A DNA stretch of 64,000 nucleotides from Haematobia irritans (lineage: Eukaryota; Arthropoda; Insecta; Diptera; Muscidae), in assembly GCF_050003625.1 (NCBI RefSeq), contig NC_134398.1, forward strand, positions 79,020,003 to 79,084,002, written 5' to 3'. Below, one piece after another: positions 1 through 10,762 of the stretch (positions are counted from its first letter, which is position 1; every line of letters begins with the position of its first letter). The position numbers and the translations under genes are program-made. The notes under the pieces were generated by a model. That model saw nothing but the letters and a program-made list of their open reading frames with translations. It did no database searches and was not told the DNA's origin.

Positions 1-144
1 ACCAAAACACAAAATTGTCTTTTAAGGATTGATTTCGTTGTATTAACGATCACTTTCGTTCTTATAACGAAAAATTTCGTAATATTAACGAAAAATAATC
101 AACGAAGTCCGTTCGTTAATAGTACGAACCATTATTCTACCAGT

Positions 145-600
145 GTATAGACCGATATCCCGATTTTACTTCTTGGGCTTCTAGAAACCGTATTTTCTAT
201 CTGATTTGCCTTAAACTTCAAATACAGAGGTATTTTAGGACCACAAATAGGTGTGAAGAAAATGATGGTGATAGGTTCATGTTCATAGCCCCCATATATA
301 CAGATCTTCCGATTTTATTTTTTGGGCTTCTAGAAAACGTACTTTCTATCCGATTTGCCTAAAATTTAAAATCTAGAATTATTTTAAGATCACAAATAAA
401 TGTAACGGAAATGAGGTGAATCAGCCCATGTGCTGGAATAGCCCACGTATAGACCGATCTCCCGATTTTACTCCAAGGGCAGTAGTTTTTATCCGATTTT
501 CATGAAATAGTAAAATAAGATTGTTTTGAAAAGTCGCCATATTTTCATCGATATATTTTGAACCACTTAACTTATCACAGATCCAATTATACACGTTTGT
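145..600. repeat. ~152-bp tandem subrepeats
   Basis: Three diverged units spaced by 152 bp, each pairing a 'cccatatata/agaccgat' motif with 'gggcttctagaaa' or a relative. The same block recurs in copy B near 8256-8710. The length and motif style resemble the 153-bp repeats inside mini-me copies, suggesting an old relative; that link is inference. Confidence 0.7.
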
Positions 601-1370
601 TCGTCATCTCAATACCTTGCATTCAAGTACAAACAACGATATAAACGAACATTTCTAGCTCGAGGTATAATTTGTTTAGTGAAAAAAGTCAGAAAAACTA
701 AAAATAACGGGATATCTCAAAAACGGTTCCATAAAAATTTTTTTAACCTTCATTTTCGAATTCAGCAGATCAAAATACATAAAAGTTATCAAATGTACAT
801 TTTCAGTGTAAACTAGTGTTAACAAACACCACACAAAAATTCATATTTGGATATATAAAAACAAGATCACTTCGGTATTAGGGAGATAACACAAAGGGGG
901 GGCAAAAGAAAGCAGCTGATTTTTATCAATTTAGAATCTTGAAATATTAACTAATAAACCACAAAAAACCCATTGGAGACTTCAGGGGGGAATACAACTA
1001 AAACTCTACATGAAATTTATATAAGAACGAACGAACACGAAACAATGAGACTGACAAAAATTGATTTTATAACAAATTTAAACCAATTTTTACAAGTTTT
1101 TTTTTTTTATTTTAAAATATAGTTAATACCATTTAATTCAATAATCATTTCGATTTATTTCGATATCATTTTTTTTCTTTTGTTTTATTTATTTAAAAGT
1201 GCACTTAATTTTATACTTTTTCACACTTCAAACACCAACTGCTTACTTGCTCCCTCTTTTGAAGCCGTTCTCAAAGAGTACAGATGGAATAAAACAAAAA
1301 CAAATACACATTGTAAAACCTTGTTTACATAAGAAACAGTGATGCCGCACTTTTTGACAAATTTCTAACT

Positions 1371-1799
1371 TTGATTTTTTATTTTTGGCCAAAGGGATCG
1401 ACCACTGTGCTCTCGTACCCTCTCGACCGCCTGCACAAACGAGCGCCTCTGCCTTCTCTTCTTAATGGAATCCCTCGATCTTGTGCTGCCTCTGCACGTA
1501 TTTCCTCCTTTTATGTTGTTTCAGGCCATTTTCTATCTCAAACATTCTCCTGCACACTTCGCATTCAAACCCGGCTGGCTGGGTAGGCTGCGGCACTTGC
1601 TGCTATTGTTGTGGTTGCGGCTGCTGTTGTTCTTGGAGCTGTTGTTCTTGGCGCTCCTGCTGCTGTTGGTATTCCGCCCGGGCTCTACCACGTTGCTGCT
1701 GCCTCGTGGATCGTCGCTGATGTTGTTGCGTTGCATCACCCGGCTGCTGCTGTTGACGTTGTGACCGCAACTGCGGATATAGCTGCTGGTGCTGACGTT
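1371..1799 (-). pseudogene. R2-like retrotransposon N-terminal remnant, copy A (distal part)
   Basis: The minus strand encodes the end of a Q-rich leader, an in-frame TAG, then a C2H2-like finger (CEVC...GLKQH) and a stop, exactly as in copy B at 10763-11343. The LOA insertion separates it from its first codons at 6840-6991. R2-clade elements carry N-terminal C2H2 fingers of this shape, and the piece abuts the R2 target site in 28S. Nothing of the R2 reverse transcriptase or endonuclease is seen. Confidence 0.75.
1793..1799. repeat. Target-site duplication of the LOA-like LINE (3' side)
   Basis: TGACGTT here and at 6833-6839. Copy B has a single uninterrupted TGACGTT in the same context (around 11186-11192), which proves the duplication. 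Confidence 0.93.
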
Positions 1800-1941
1800 A
1801 GGTTAGGTTAGGTTAGGTTAAAGTGGCCGCCCGATTAAGATTCAGGCTCACTTAGACTATTCAGTCCATTGTGATACCACATTAACTAAAAGTACCTATT
1901 ACATATGGGCACTTCTAGTTTTAACCGCTGAACCTTCTTGA

Positions 1942-4900
1942 TTATTTTTCTTTGTTGAACCAACCAGATTGTTCCAAAAACAGTAGCAGACTGCTTAAGT
2001 TAACGTTTTCCAGATCCGCCAGTAATCTGAAGCTATATGCTCCTAAAAGTTGCTTGCGCTTTACACAAAATGCAGGACACTCACACAAGTGGTGTTTAAT
2101 TGATTCTTTTTCCTCCGCATCATGACAGCTCATACAATAGTCATTATACTTCGCGCCAATAGTTTTTGCAAAATCGCCTATCAGGCAGCGACCCGTTATA
2201 GCAGATATCAGGAGTGATATCTGACGTCTCGAGAACATTAGCATATCTAGTGTGCGGTTTAAGTTGAAATGGGGCCATATTTGCTTGGTGTCGTTACAAC
2301 CCTTGCTATTCTCCCATCGAACATTTGCCATCATAACAGCCTTCTCACGCAGCATGAGCTTGCAGGTAGCTAGGGGCATACCAACAAATTCTAGTTCCCC
2401 TGGAATATGTAAGGTAGTCCCTAGCCTTGCCAACTCATCCGCTTCGCAGTTCCCCGGTATGTTCCTATGGCCAGGCACCCATATTAGGTGAATATTGTAC
2501 TGCTCAGCCATCTCATTGAGAGATTTGCGGCAGTCGATGGCCGTTTTCGAGTTGAGGAACACAGAGTCCAAGGATTTTATTGCAGGTTGACTGTCTGAGT
2601 ATATATTAATGCCCACATTTTTTGGAACATTACTTCTCAGCCAATTCGCCACCTCTCTTATTGCTAATATTTCAGCCTGAAAAACACTACAGTGATTAGG
2701 TAATCTTTTCGCTATTCGAAGTTCCAGATCATTAGAATATACTCCGAACCCCACTTGTCCATCCAATTTGGAGCCATCAGTGTAGAAATCTATATATTCT
2801 TTATTCCCCGGGGTCTGTGTGCACCACGCCTCACTGTTGGGGATTAGAGTCTCAAACTTTTTGTCGAAAAGTGGAATCGCCAAAGTGTAATCCACTACGT
2901 TAGGCACATCTGGCATTGTTTTGAGGACAGAACTGTGACCGTAACCTTTTTCCGACCACAGCGATAGTTCGCGCAACCGCACAGCCGTTGTTGCAGCTGA
3001 CTGTTTGGCCAAAATGTCTAAAGGCAATAGATGCAGCACGACATTAAGGGAATTTGTTCCTGTCTTGCTGAATGCGCCTGAAATACACAAACACGCCATA
3101 CGCTGAACTTTATCTAAACAAGTCGGTTTCTGAAGTGCCGGCCACCAGACTACAACACCATATAGCATTATAGGTCTAACCACTGCCGTGTATAGCCAAT
3201 GCACAATTTTTGGTTTCAGTCCCCACTTTTTTCCTATTGCCTTTTTGCACGAGTACAAAGCTACAGTTGCCTTTCTCGCCCTTTCTTCAATATTAAGCTT
3301 AAAGTTCAGCTTCCTGTCCAAAATAACGCCAAGGTATTTTGCACATTCACCAAAGGGAATTTCAATACCCCCTAAGGAAATAGGCCTAACCGTGGGAGTT
3401 TTGCGATCGTTGCAGTACATGACTAATTCTGTCTTTGCAGGATTTACCCCAAGACCATTGTCTTTCGCCCATTTCTCAGTCATCCGGAGGGCCCTCTGAA
3501 TAATATCTCTGATTGTGGATGGGAATTTTCCCCTGACTGCCAGAGCCACATCATCTGCGTATGCCACCACTTTTATCCTTTCTTTTTCTAGAGTAACCAG
3601 AAGGCTATTTATAGCAACATTCCAAAGAAGAGGTGATAGGACTCCTCCTTGGGGAGTGCCTCTGTTCACATACCTTTGTATGTTTGCTTGTCCTAGTGTG
3701 GCTGAAATACGTCTCTTCATTAGCAGTTCGTCTAACAGCCTGAGTATACATGGATCAACATTCAGAGTTGTCAGTCCATTTAATATCGAGCTCGGATGGA
3801 CATTATTGAACGCCCCTTCGATGTCTAGAAACGCCACGATTGTGTATTCTTTGACAGATAGTGAGCTTTCAATAAAGCTGACTAGTTCATGTAGTGCGGT
3901 CTCAGTAGACCTGCCCTTCGAGTATGCATGCTGTCGTTTCGAGAACAAACTTGAATCGATGCTAGTTCTAAGATAAATATCTATCATCCTCTCCAGAGTC
4001 TTAAGTAGGAATGAGGATAAGCTGATTGGTCGGAAATCCTTCGCCCTCGAGTGAGAGGCTTTTCCCGCTTTAGGTATGAAAACGACTTTTGTTTCCCTCC
4101 ACTTTCCTGGGATATATGATAAGTTGATACATCCTTTATATATCACCGACAACCAGGGGATAATTTTGTCAGTTACAGCTTGTAACTCCGCCGGAGTAAT
4201 TCCATCAGGTCCAGGGGATTTGAATGGTCCAAAGCTATTTAGCGCCCATCTTAATCTAGTTTCCGATACAATTTCCTCGACAGGAAACGACCGCTGAGCA
4301 ACTGTGGCACCGCCAGTACATGGTTCAACCGTCTGATTTCCAGGAAAATGTGTGTCCAATAGTACCTCCAGCGTCTCCTTACTGGACGTTGTCCAATTGC
4401 CCTCCGATGTTTTAATGAAACCTGGAGCGGAGTTGGTGGATGCTAGAACCTTCCGTAGTCTGGAAGCCTCGGACGTATTCTCAATACTGCTGCAGTAAGC
4501 ATTCCAAGAGTTATGCTGAGCCTTTCTCAGTTCTCGCTTGTATCCTCTCAGATTCTTCTTGTAAGCGTCCCAGTCCTCAGGGGCTCTGGTGGACTTTGCC
4601 TTGTTAAAGAGCTTCCTGCAGGATTTCCTCATATTACTTAATTCCGTAGACCAACATGGTGGTCGATGTTTCCCCCTTGGCTTTCCTCTAGGGCATGCAG
4701 CTTTCAGTGAGATGTTGAAGGCCTTAGTAATCCGCTCCACTGCGTGTTCGATATCTTGCACATTTCTCATATTTGTCTCTGTTATTTCCGGTATCATCAT
4801 ATTGAACGATTCCCTATACCTATTCCAGTCAGCTTTCCTAACATTTGGCGGAAATATGATCTTGGTGATATGAACGTCAAATTTGAAACTGATGTAGCGA

Positions 4901-5547
4901 TGATCTGAGAAGCTGTGTTCACTTAAAACCTGCCACTCAGATATCATTTCATTTAGTTCTTGCGAGGCCAAGGTGATGTCCAAAACCTCTTGCCTGTTTT
5001 TAGTGACAAAGGTTGGGACATCTCCCTTGTTGCAAACTACCAGATTAGTACGCAAAATAAACTCTATTAGCGACTCTCCCCTTGCATTTGTATCACTACT
5101 TCCCCATATACTATGATGTGCATTCGCATCGCATCCCATAATGAGTTTCGCCTTTGTTTTCAGTGACTCCTCCACTAAGGTCTTAACGGCATATGGAGGC
5201 ATCTCCCTGTCATGTCCCATGTAGACCGAAGATACCCAATATTTGCATTTGGCTATTTCTAAACTTGCAACGACAGTGAATGTATTGCACATTGAGGGAA
5301 GCAGAAACAAATTGAGCTCGTTTTTAGCAATTATACAGGCTCGATTTACATCATTACCAGTATACTGCAATAGTTTGAACCCCGGAGTACTTAATTCACA
5401 TATTTTGTTTTTGTAAACATATGGTTCTTGAATAAGAACTATATCTATGTCCCCTTTCATCAGGAGAACTTTTAAGGCAGCACATGCAGCCTTACAATGA
5501 TGAAGATTTATCTGGAGGATCCGTAGGACCATCGAGATTTTCAACAA
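1942..5547 (-). CDS. LINE ORF2: AP endonuclease, reverse transcriptase, RNase H
   Basis: A 1201-residue protein that nicks target DNA, reverse-transcribes the element RNA and degrades the RNA strand. Residues ~8-220 are an APE-type endonuclease: E41 in IQEP, D140 in GCDANAHH, S214-D215-H216. The reverse transcriptase (~450-760) has GTPQGG at 630-635 and YADD at 663-666. RNase H (~915-1045) shows D924 (TDGS), E959, D985 (YSDS) and D1037 (EADE), a full catalytic set. There is no internal stop or frameshift. The start lies 56 bp inside the end of ORF1 in another frame, so translation probably uses reinitiation or frameshifting. LOA is the preferred clade; I or R1 cannot be excluded without a tree. 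Confidence 0.95.
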   Translation of the reverse strand: MLKISMVLRILQINLHHCKAACAALKVLLMKGDIDIVLIQEPYVYKNKICELSTPGFKLLQYTGNDVNRACIIAKNELNLFLLPSMCNTFTVVASLEIAKCKYWVSSVYMGHDREMPPYAVKTLVEESLKTKAKLIMGCDANAHHSIWGSSDTNARGESLIEFILRTNLVVCNKGDVPTFVTKNRQEVLDITLASQELNEMISEWQVLSEHSFSDHRYISFKFDVHITKIIFPPNVRKADWNRYRESFNMMIPEITETNMRNVQDIEHAVERITKAFNISLKAACPRGKPRGKHRPPCWSTELSNMRKSCRKLFNKAKSTRAPEDWDAYKKNLRGYKRELRKAQHNSWNAYCSSIENTSEASRLRKVLASTNSAPGFIKTSEGNWTTSSKETLEVLLDTHFPGNQTVEPCTGGATVAQRSFPVEEIVSETRLRWALNSFGPFKSPGPDGITPAELQAVTDKIIPWLSVIYKGCINLSYIPGKWRETKVVFIPKAGKASHSRAKDFRPISLSSFLLKTLERMIDIYLRTSIDSSLFSKRQHAYSKGRSTETALHELVSFIESSLSVKEYTIVAFLDIEGAFNNVHPSSILNGLTTLNVDPCILRLLDELLMKRRISATLGQANIQRYVNRGTPQGGVLSPLLWNVAINSLLVTLEKERIKVVAYADDVALAVRGKFPSTIRDIIQRALRMTEKWAKDNGLGVNPAKTELVMYCNDRKTPTVRPISLGGIEIPFGECAKYLGVILDRKLNFKLNIEERARKATVALYSCKKAIGKKWGLKPKIVHWLYTAVVRPIMLYGVVVWWPALQKPTCLDKVQRMACLCISGAFSKTGTNSLNVVLHLLPLDILAKQSAATTAVRLRELSLWSEKGYGHSSVLKTMPDVPNVVDYTLAIPLFDKKFETLIPNSEAWCTQTPGNKEYIDFYTDGSKLDGQVGFGVYSNDLELRIAKRLPNHCSVFQAEILAIREVANWLRSNVPKNVGINIYSDSQPAIKSLDSVFLNSKTAIDCRKSLNEMAEQYNIHLIWVPGHRNIPGNCEADELARLGTTLHIPGELEFVGMPLATCKLMLREKAVMMANVRWENSKGCNDTKQIWPHFNLNRTLDMLMFSRRQISLLISAITGRCLIGDFAKTIGAKYNDYCMSCHDAEEKESIKHHLCECPAFCVKRKQLLGAYSFRLLADLENVNLSSLLLFLEQSGWFNKEK

Positions 5548-6718
5548 CCGTCACATCAGCCGCTTCGATCGAGTCATCAAGAATGTCCTCTTCAGAGATA
5601 TCGGTGACTCTCGCAATAACCATAGGTTCGACTTTGGTGAGTTCTGAGGCAATAGAAGCCTCCTCACGCATACGGTATCTATCCATGTCTTCAACTTTGG
5701 TATCTCCCTCGACTTCGCAAGAGGATCCGCTTACTTCTGATTCAGACAGAGGCTTGTCCATTTCTGAATCCTTTAGCTGATCGTTTTTATACACCTTCAT
5801 TTGGATATAATGAAAGCCATAACATACACGGCCCTGGGACTTTGCCAGATGTGGCAAAGACTGAGTGTTCAATATAAACACTGCATGCCGTCTTGGTCCA
5901 TCCACTTCATCCAAACGGCCAACCTTCCAATCAGCTGTTGGAAGATCTGGATTGCATCGTTTCAGTCTATTTAAAATAGATTCAGGGTCAGAAGGGTTTG
6001 CAGGTATCCAGGCATGTGCTCTAGGTCTAGCCGGTATGTCTTTCTTCTCGACTAACTCTAGAGCAGCTCCTTCCCAAACTTCACCAATTAGTATCAGAGC
6101 AGCTTTAAAACATTCTATAGACCTCTGGTCCTCAAATGCGACTAGCTTAAATCGTCCTTGATACCAACCAGCCTCTTGGTGTCGAGGATCTGGGCCGGGA
6201 AACTTTTCCAGTACCTGTGAGTAGACGACAGATAGAGCATTCTCAATTTCCCCCCATTTTTGCTTTGGAACCATACCGTCCAATGCTCCTTTATTAATGA
6301 TAGCCATCACAAGGCTATCTTTAGCAACTGAGGCAAACGATCTTTGATCCCTTTTGGAGGATGGCAGCTCATCCGGCGATCGTTCCCTTTTTCCAGTCTC
6401 AAGAATTCCTTGAGCCCATTTTAAGGAATCGCTTTGTTTAGCCGACAACGTGCTTGGGTCGACTGATCCTAACTTCTTTAGGATAAACAAAGCATTTCTG
6501 CGTTCCTTGAATCTCTTTCGTGAGGGATTACCTCCTTTTGATGTCGTTACCTTAGAAAAAGTTCGACTTGTCAGTGTGTCGCCACCTGTCGACCCGTCTA
6601 CAGGTCGACTAATTGGGCCTAACTCTTGGTCATTGCCCAGATTTATAACTCCAGTCGATACCCGTCCACTGGGCCCTGAAGTTAGCAACCCAGTGGATGA
6701 CTTGGAATTTCGCTGCAT
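5492..6718 (-). CDS. LINE ORF1 protein
   Basis: A 408-residue ORF1 with no CCHC zinc knuckles. Residues ~1-75 are S/T/G-rich; ~76-120 is basic (SRKRFKERR, then KRERSPDE); a central globular region (~125-310) has the GWYQGRFKL...ARPRAHAWIP pattern that I associate with the DUF4780-type ORF1 of fly LOA-group elements; the C-terminus (~325-408) is very acidic. ORF1 proteins of this kind coat the element RNA. The same core appears in a broken relative at 47485-47680. The start is the first ATG after a 5' UTR shared with the copy at the window's right end. Confidence 0.88.
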   Translation of the reverse strand: MQRNSKSSTGLLTSGPSGRVSTGVINLGNDQELGPISRPVDGSTGGDTLTSRTFSKVTTSKGGNPSRKRFKERRNALFILKKLGSVDPSTLSAKQSDSLKWAQGILETGKRERSPDELPSSKRDQRSFASVAKDSLVMAIINKGALDGMVPKQKWGEIENALSVVYSQVLEKFPGPDPRHQEAGWYQGRFKLVAFEDQRSIECFKAALILIGEVWEGAALELVEKKDIPARPRAHAWIPANPSDPESILNRLKRCNPDLPTADWKVGRLDEVDGPRRHAVFILNTQSLPHLAKSQGRVCYGFHYIQMKVYKNDQLKDSEMDKPLSESEVSGSSCEVEGDTKVEDMDRYRMREEASIASELTKVEPMVIARVTDISEEDILDDSIEAADVTVVENLDGPTDPPDKSSSL

Positions 6719-6832
6719 GGTGGCTTAATATCCCACCACACTTGAAATTCGTAGTAGGTACCTATTACTATGAGTTTATCCGCTATTGAAAAAAACACGT
6801 CCGTTCCGTTCGACGGTTGAATAGGAATCTGG
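6719..6832 (-). other. LINE 5' UTR with probable internal promoter
   Basis: About 114 bp upstream of ORF1. The stretch around 6720-6810 recurs, in the other orientation, at 63924-64000, marking a second copy. A 5' UTR retained in two copies is expected for LINEs with an internal promoter; promoter activity is inferred. Confidence 0.65.
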
Positions 6833-6839
6833 TGACGTT
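6833..6839. repeat. Target-site duplication of the LOA-like LINE (5' side)
   Basis: TGACGTT, partner of 1793-1799. Confidence 0.93.
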
Positions 6840-6991
6840 GCGATCTGGTGACTCGCCCACTGCGCTGCTCTTGTTGCGCCGTCTGCATCCCATTTGGACC
6901 CACGGTGTTCACATCTCCTCTCTCTTATTCACTTTGCAATGGCGGCCTCGCCGAATTGCTGGCTTGCATCTGTCTTCTCATTTGCCTCGTC
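6840..6991 (-). pseudogene. R2-like 5' UTR and first codons, copy A
   Basis: Holds the ATG-proximal part of the R2-like ORF (MNTVGPNGMQTAQQEQRSG...) and about 77 bp between it and the 28S junction at 6992. It is continuous with 1371-1799 once the LINE is removed. The start lies closer to the 28S junction than the usual R2 5' UTR allows, so part of that UTR may be missing. Confidence 0.72.
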
Positions 6992-7099
6992 GAGTCATAG
7001 TTACTCCAGCCGTTTACCCGCGCATACTTGAATTTCTTCACTTTGACAATCAGAGCACTGGGCAGAAATCACAATGTGTCAACACCCGCTAGGGCCATA

Positions 7100-7131
<32 letters not shown>

Positions 7132-7373
7132 TCCCAAGTCCGTGCCAGTTCTGAATTGATTGTTAATTGATAGTCGTTATAATTTAAAGAGAACACACCT
7201 TGCGATGATCCCCTAAAAATTTTAGCAAGAAAGTTCCACAATTGGTTACGTAACTACTATCCGAGGAACAAGATCCGGAGACCTCTATTTACCCAGAACG
7301 AGTACATAAACCGTGTCATTGCTTCCCAATCAAGCCCGACTATCTCAATCTTCAGAGCCAATCCTTATCCCGA
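6992..7373 (-). rRNA. 28S rRNA fragment, copy A
   Basis: Antisense match to insect 28S ending at GGAGTAACTATGACTC, about ten bases short of the R2 cleavage site, and running upstream to about 7373, where it breaks into unrelated AT repeats. Copy B continues the 28S beyond this point (CCGAAGTTACGG). It is a pseudogene fragment. Identification is from memory of dipteran 28S. Confidence 0.9.
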
Positions 7374-7645
7374 TGATGTCAAAATTTTATTTCTATATAG
7401 AATATTTGCAAAATTTTATTTTTATAGAAAATTTTGTCAAAATTTTATTTCAATTGAAAATTTTGTACAAATTTTATTTCTATAGGAAATTTTTGCAAAA
7501 TTTTATTTCTATAGAAAAAATTTTGCAACATTTTTTTTCTACAGATTTTTTTTGCAAAATTTTATTTCTATAGAAAATTTTTGCAAAATTTTATTTATAT
7601 AGAAAATTTTGTCAAAATTTTATTTTCTTTAAAATTTAGTCTCTT
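7374..7645. repeat. ~28-bp AT-rich tandem repeat
   Basis: Roughly nine imperfect copies of a unit built on CAAAATTTTATTTCTATAG followed by AAAATTTTG. This is a common class of fly short tandem repeat. The apparent ORF across it is compositional. Confidence 0.85.
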
Positions 7646-8111
7646 GACAATAATTTTCCAGTGAAATTTTTGTTGAAATTTAGTAAAAAGTACCTTTCCG
7701 CTCAAAAAATACCTTTTTTGTACTTTCTTAAAAATTGTATTTTCCATCCCCATTGGGGAGACGTTTTAGAGAGAGAGTACGGAGAGGCAGAAATACTCAA
7801 ACTCCCATTGGTATTATTAATGAACATATTTCATTAATATAACGAAATATAACAATTAAAAAATTTATTTTTTAACGATCCATATCATTATATTAACGAT
7901 CGCTTTCGTTTTGTAAATGAAATTTTCAATTCCAGTTTCGATGTATATAAAACGACAGTGTTTTAAGGGCTAAAAGTTTGCAAAATTTACTCTCTATGTG
8001 CAAATGATTGTAATAATTTCATCTTGGAAATTTTTTTTATTCTAATTCTTGAAAAAATTACAGTCAATATTCGTAATATTAACGAAACGTGTTTCATTAA
8101 TATAACGAAAA
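7646..8111. other. AT-rich spacer between copies A and B
   Basis: No gene seen. From about 7810 it is rich in ATTAACGA/TTCGTTAAT motifs like the start of each copy, so the duplicated unit's parent element may begin here rather than at 8112. Confidence 0.6.
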
Positions 8112-9040
8112 ACCAAAACACAAAATTGTCTTTTAACGATTGATTTCGTTGTATTAACGATCACATTCGTTCTTATAACGAAAAATTTCGTAATATTAAC
8201 GAAAAATAATCAACGAAGTCCGTTCGTTAATAGTACGAACCATTATTCTACCAGTGTATAGACCGATATCCCGATTTTACTTCTTGGGCTTCTAGAAACC
8301 GTATTTTCTATCTGATTTGCCTTAAACTTCAAATACAGAGGTATTTTAGGACCACAAATAGGTGTGAAGAAAATGATGGTGATAGGTTCATGTTCATAGC
8401 CCCCATATATACAGATCTTCCGATTTTATTTTTTGGGCTTCTAGAAAACGTACTTTCTATCCGATTTGCCTAAAATTTAAAATCTAGAATTATTTTAAGA
8501 TCACAAATAAATGTAACGGAAATGAGGTGAATCAGCCCATGTGCTGGAATAGCCCACGTATGGACCGATCTCCCGATTTTACTCCAAGGGCAGTAGTTTT
8601 TATCCGATTTTCATGAAATAGTAAAATAAGATTGTTTTGAAAAGTCGCCATATTTTCATCGATATATTTTGAACCACTTAACTTATCACAGATCCAATTA
8701 TACACGTTTGTTCGTCATCTCAATACCTTGCATTCAAGTACAAACAACGATATAAACGAACATTTCTAGCTCGAGGTATAATTTGTTTAGTGAAAAAAGT
8801 CAGAAAAACTAAAAATAACGGGATATCTCAAAAACGGTTCCATAAAAATTTTTTTAACCTTCATTTTCGAATTCAGCAGATCAAAATACATAAAAGTTAT
8901 CAAATGTACATTTTCAGTGTAAACTAGTGTTAACAAACACCACACAAAAATTCATATTTGGATATATAAAACACAAGATCACTTCGGTATTAGGGAGATA
9001 ACACAAAGGGGGGGGGCAAAAGAAAGCAGCTGATTTTTAT

Positions 9041-10316
9041 ACCCACCACCATAGGATGGGGGGTATATTAACTTTGTCATTCCGTTTGTAACACATCGAA
9101 ATACTGCTCTAAGACCCCATAAAGTATATATATTCTGGGTCGTGGTGAAATTCTGAGTCGATCTGAGCATGTCCGTCCGTCCGTCCGTCCGTCCGTCTGT
9201 TGAAATCACGCTAACTTCCGAACGAAACAAGCTATCGACTTGAAACTTGGCACAAGTAGTTGTTATTGATGTAGGTCGGATGGTATTGCAAATGGGCCAT
9301 ATCGGTCCACTTTTACGTATAGCCCCCATATAAACGGACCCCAAAATTTGGCTTGCGAGGCCTCTAAGAGAAGCAAATTTCATCCGATCCGGCTGAAATT
9401 TGGTACATGGTGTTAGTATATGGTCTCTAACAACCATGCAAAAATTGGTCCACATCGGTCCATAATTATATATAGCCCCCATATAAACCGATCCCCCGAT
9501 TTGGCTTGCGAGGCCCCTAAGAGAAGCAAATTTCATCCGATCCGGCTGAAATTTGGTACATGGTGTCAGTATATGGTCTCTAACAACCATGCAAAAATTG
9601 GTCCACATCGGTCCATAATTATATATAGCCCCCATATAAACCGATCCCCCGATTTGGCTTGCGAGGCCTCTAAGAGAAGCAAATTTCATCCGATATGGCT
9701 GAAATTTGGTACATGGTGTCAGTATATGGTCTCTAACAACCATGCAAAAATTGGTCCACATCGGTCCATAATTATATATAGCCCCCATATAAACCGATCC
9801 CCCGATTTGGCTTGCGAGGCCTCTAAGAGAAGAAAATTTCATCCGATATGGCTGAAATTTGGTACGTGATGTTAGTATATGGTCTCTAACAACCATGCAA
9901 AAATTGGTCCACATCGGTTCATAATTATATATAGCCCCCATATAAACCGATCACCAGATTTGACCTCCGGAACCTCTTGGAAGACCAAAATTCATCTGAT
10001 TCAGTTGAAATTTGGTACGTGGTGTTAATATATGGCCTCAAACCTCCATAATTATATATAGGCCCCATATAAACCGATCCCCAGATTTGACCTCCAGAGC
10101 CCCTTGGAAGAGCAAAATACTTCCCATTCGGTTGAAATTTGGTACGTGATGTTAGTATATGGTATCCAACAACCATGCAGGAATAAGAAGTTTTAAGATA
10201 CCACAACCCAAGTAATTCGATTGTGGATGACAGTCTTTCGTAGAAGTTTCTACGCAATCCATGGTGGTGGGTACATAAGATTCGGCCTGGCCGAACTTGC
10301 GGCCGTATATACTTGT
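9041..10316. mobile_element. mini-me-like element, copy 1
   Basis: Starts ACCCACCACCATAGGATGG and ends with GGCCGTATATACTTGT. It contains the hallmarks of dipteran mini-me elements: a conserved core with a TA run ('ccataaagtatatata') and a (GTCY)n tract at 9173-9199. Downstream lie several 153-bp tandem units ('ggtccacatcggtccataat' type). Copy A (position ~923) is the empty site and shows a 3-bp duplication, TAT (9038-9040 and 10317-10319). Open frames of 51-residue repeats across it exist only because 153 is divisible by 3. Confidence 0.88.
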
Positions 10317-10762
10317 TATCAATTTAGAATCTTGAAATATTAACTAAAAAACCACAAAAAACCCATTGGAGACTTCAGGGGGGAATACAACTAAAACTCT
10401 ACATGAAATTTATATAAGAACGAACGAACACGAAACAATGAGACTGACAAAAATTGATTTTATAACAAATGTAAACCAATTTTTACACAGTTTTTTTTTT
10501 ATTTTAAAATATAGTTAATACCATTTAATTCAATAATCATTTCGATTTATTTCGATATCATTTTTTTTCTTTTGTTTTATTTATTTAAAAGTGCACTTAA
10601 TTTTATACTTTTTCACACTTCAAACACCAACTGCTTACTTGCTCCCTCTTTTGAAGCCGTTCTCAAAGAGTACAGATGGAATAAAACAAAAACAAATACA
10701 CATTGTAAAACCTTGTTTACATAAGAAACAGTGATGCCGCACTTTTTGACAAATTTCTAACT
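10317..10762. other. AT-rich part of copy B
   Basis: No gene seen. It is the same as 923-1370 in copy A. It lies on the 3' side of the R2-like fragment but does not read as R2 sequence. Confidence 0.6.

Larger units (their letters stand above)
1..1799. repeat. Segmental duplication, copy A, distal part
   Basis: This block is nearly identical to 8112-11175 apart from a mini-me insertion present only there. It holds an AACGAA-rich start, three ~152-bp subrepeats (starting near 145, 297 and 449, each with a 'ccgattttac'-like core), an end resembling the foldback at 43517-44346 (about 540-818), an AT-rich stretch, and the R2-like N-terminal remnant from about 1371. The LOA LINE at 1800-6832 splits the copy. 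No host gene is visible. Confidence 0.93.
1800..6832 (-). mobile_element. Full-length LOA-like non-LTR retrotransposon
   Basis: A 5.03-kb LINE, complete from its 5' UTR (about 6719-6832) to a 3' tail of four AACCT-type units (1800-1820 on the plus strand as AGGTT). It has two overlapping ORFs, an AP endonuclease, a reverse transcriptase and a C-terminal RNase H, a combination of the I/LOA/R1 group. ORF1 lacks zinc knuckles, which with the overall sequence style favours LOA. A 7-bp target duplication and an empty site in copy B fix its ends. Both ORFs are open, so it looks young and possibly active. Confidence 0.92.

Noticed and set aside
1465..1764. Leucine- and cysteine-rich plus-strand frames over the R2-like fragment (also 10857-11156)
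   Set aside because: They are antisense shadows of a CAG/CAA-rich minus-strand ORF.
1800..1820. TTAGG-like repeats as an interstitial telomere
   Set aside because: Only about four units, placed exactly at the 3' end of a LINE inside its target duplication, and shared with a SINE. They are a retrotransposon tail.
7313..7573. An 86-codon plus-strand frame
   Set aside because: Translation of the 28-bp AT tandem repeat (repeating FYFY-type residues).
8979..10257. Long minus-strand frames with 51-residue repeats (MGAIYNYGPMWTNFCMVVRD...), also at 18393-19503 and 57122-58016
   Set aside because: They are translations of 153-bp DNA tandem repeats in mini-me; the unit length is a multiple of 3, so frames stay open. 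The same frame appears on the other strand and in every copy, with no protein features.
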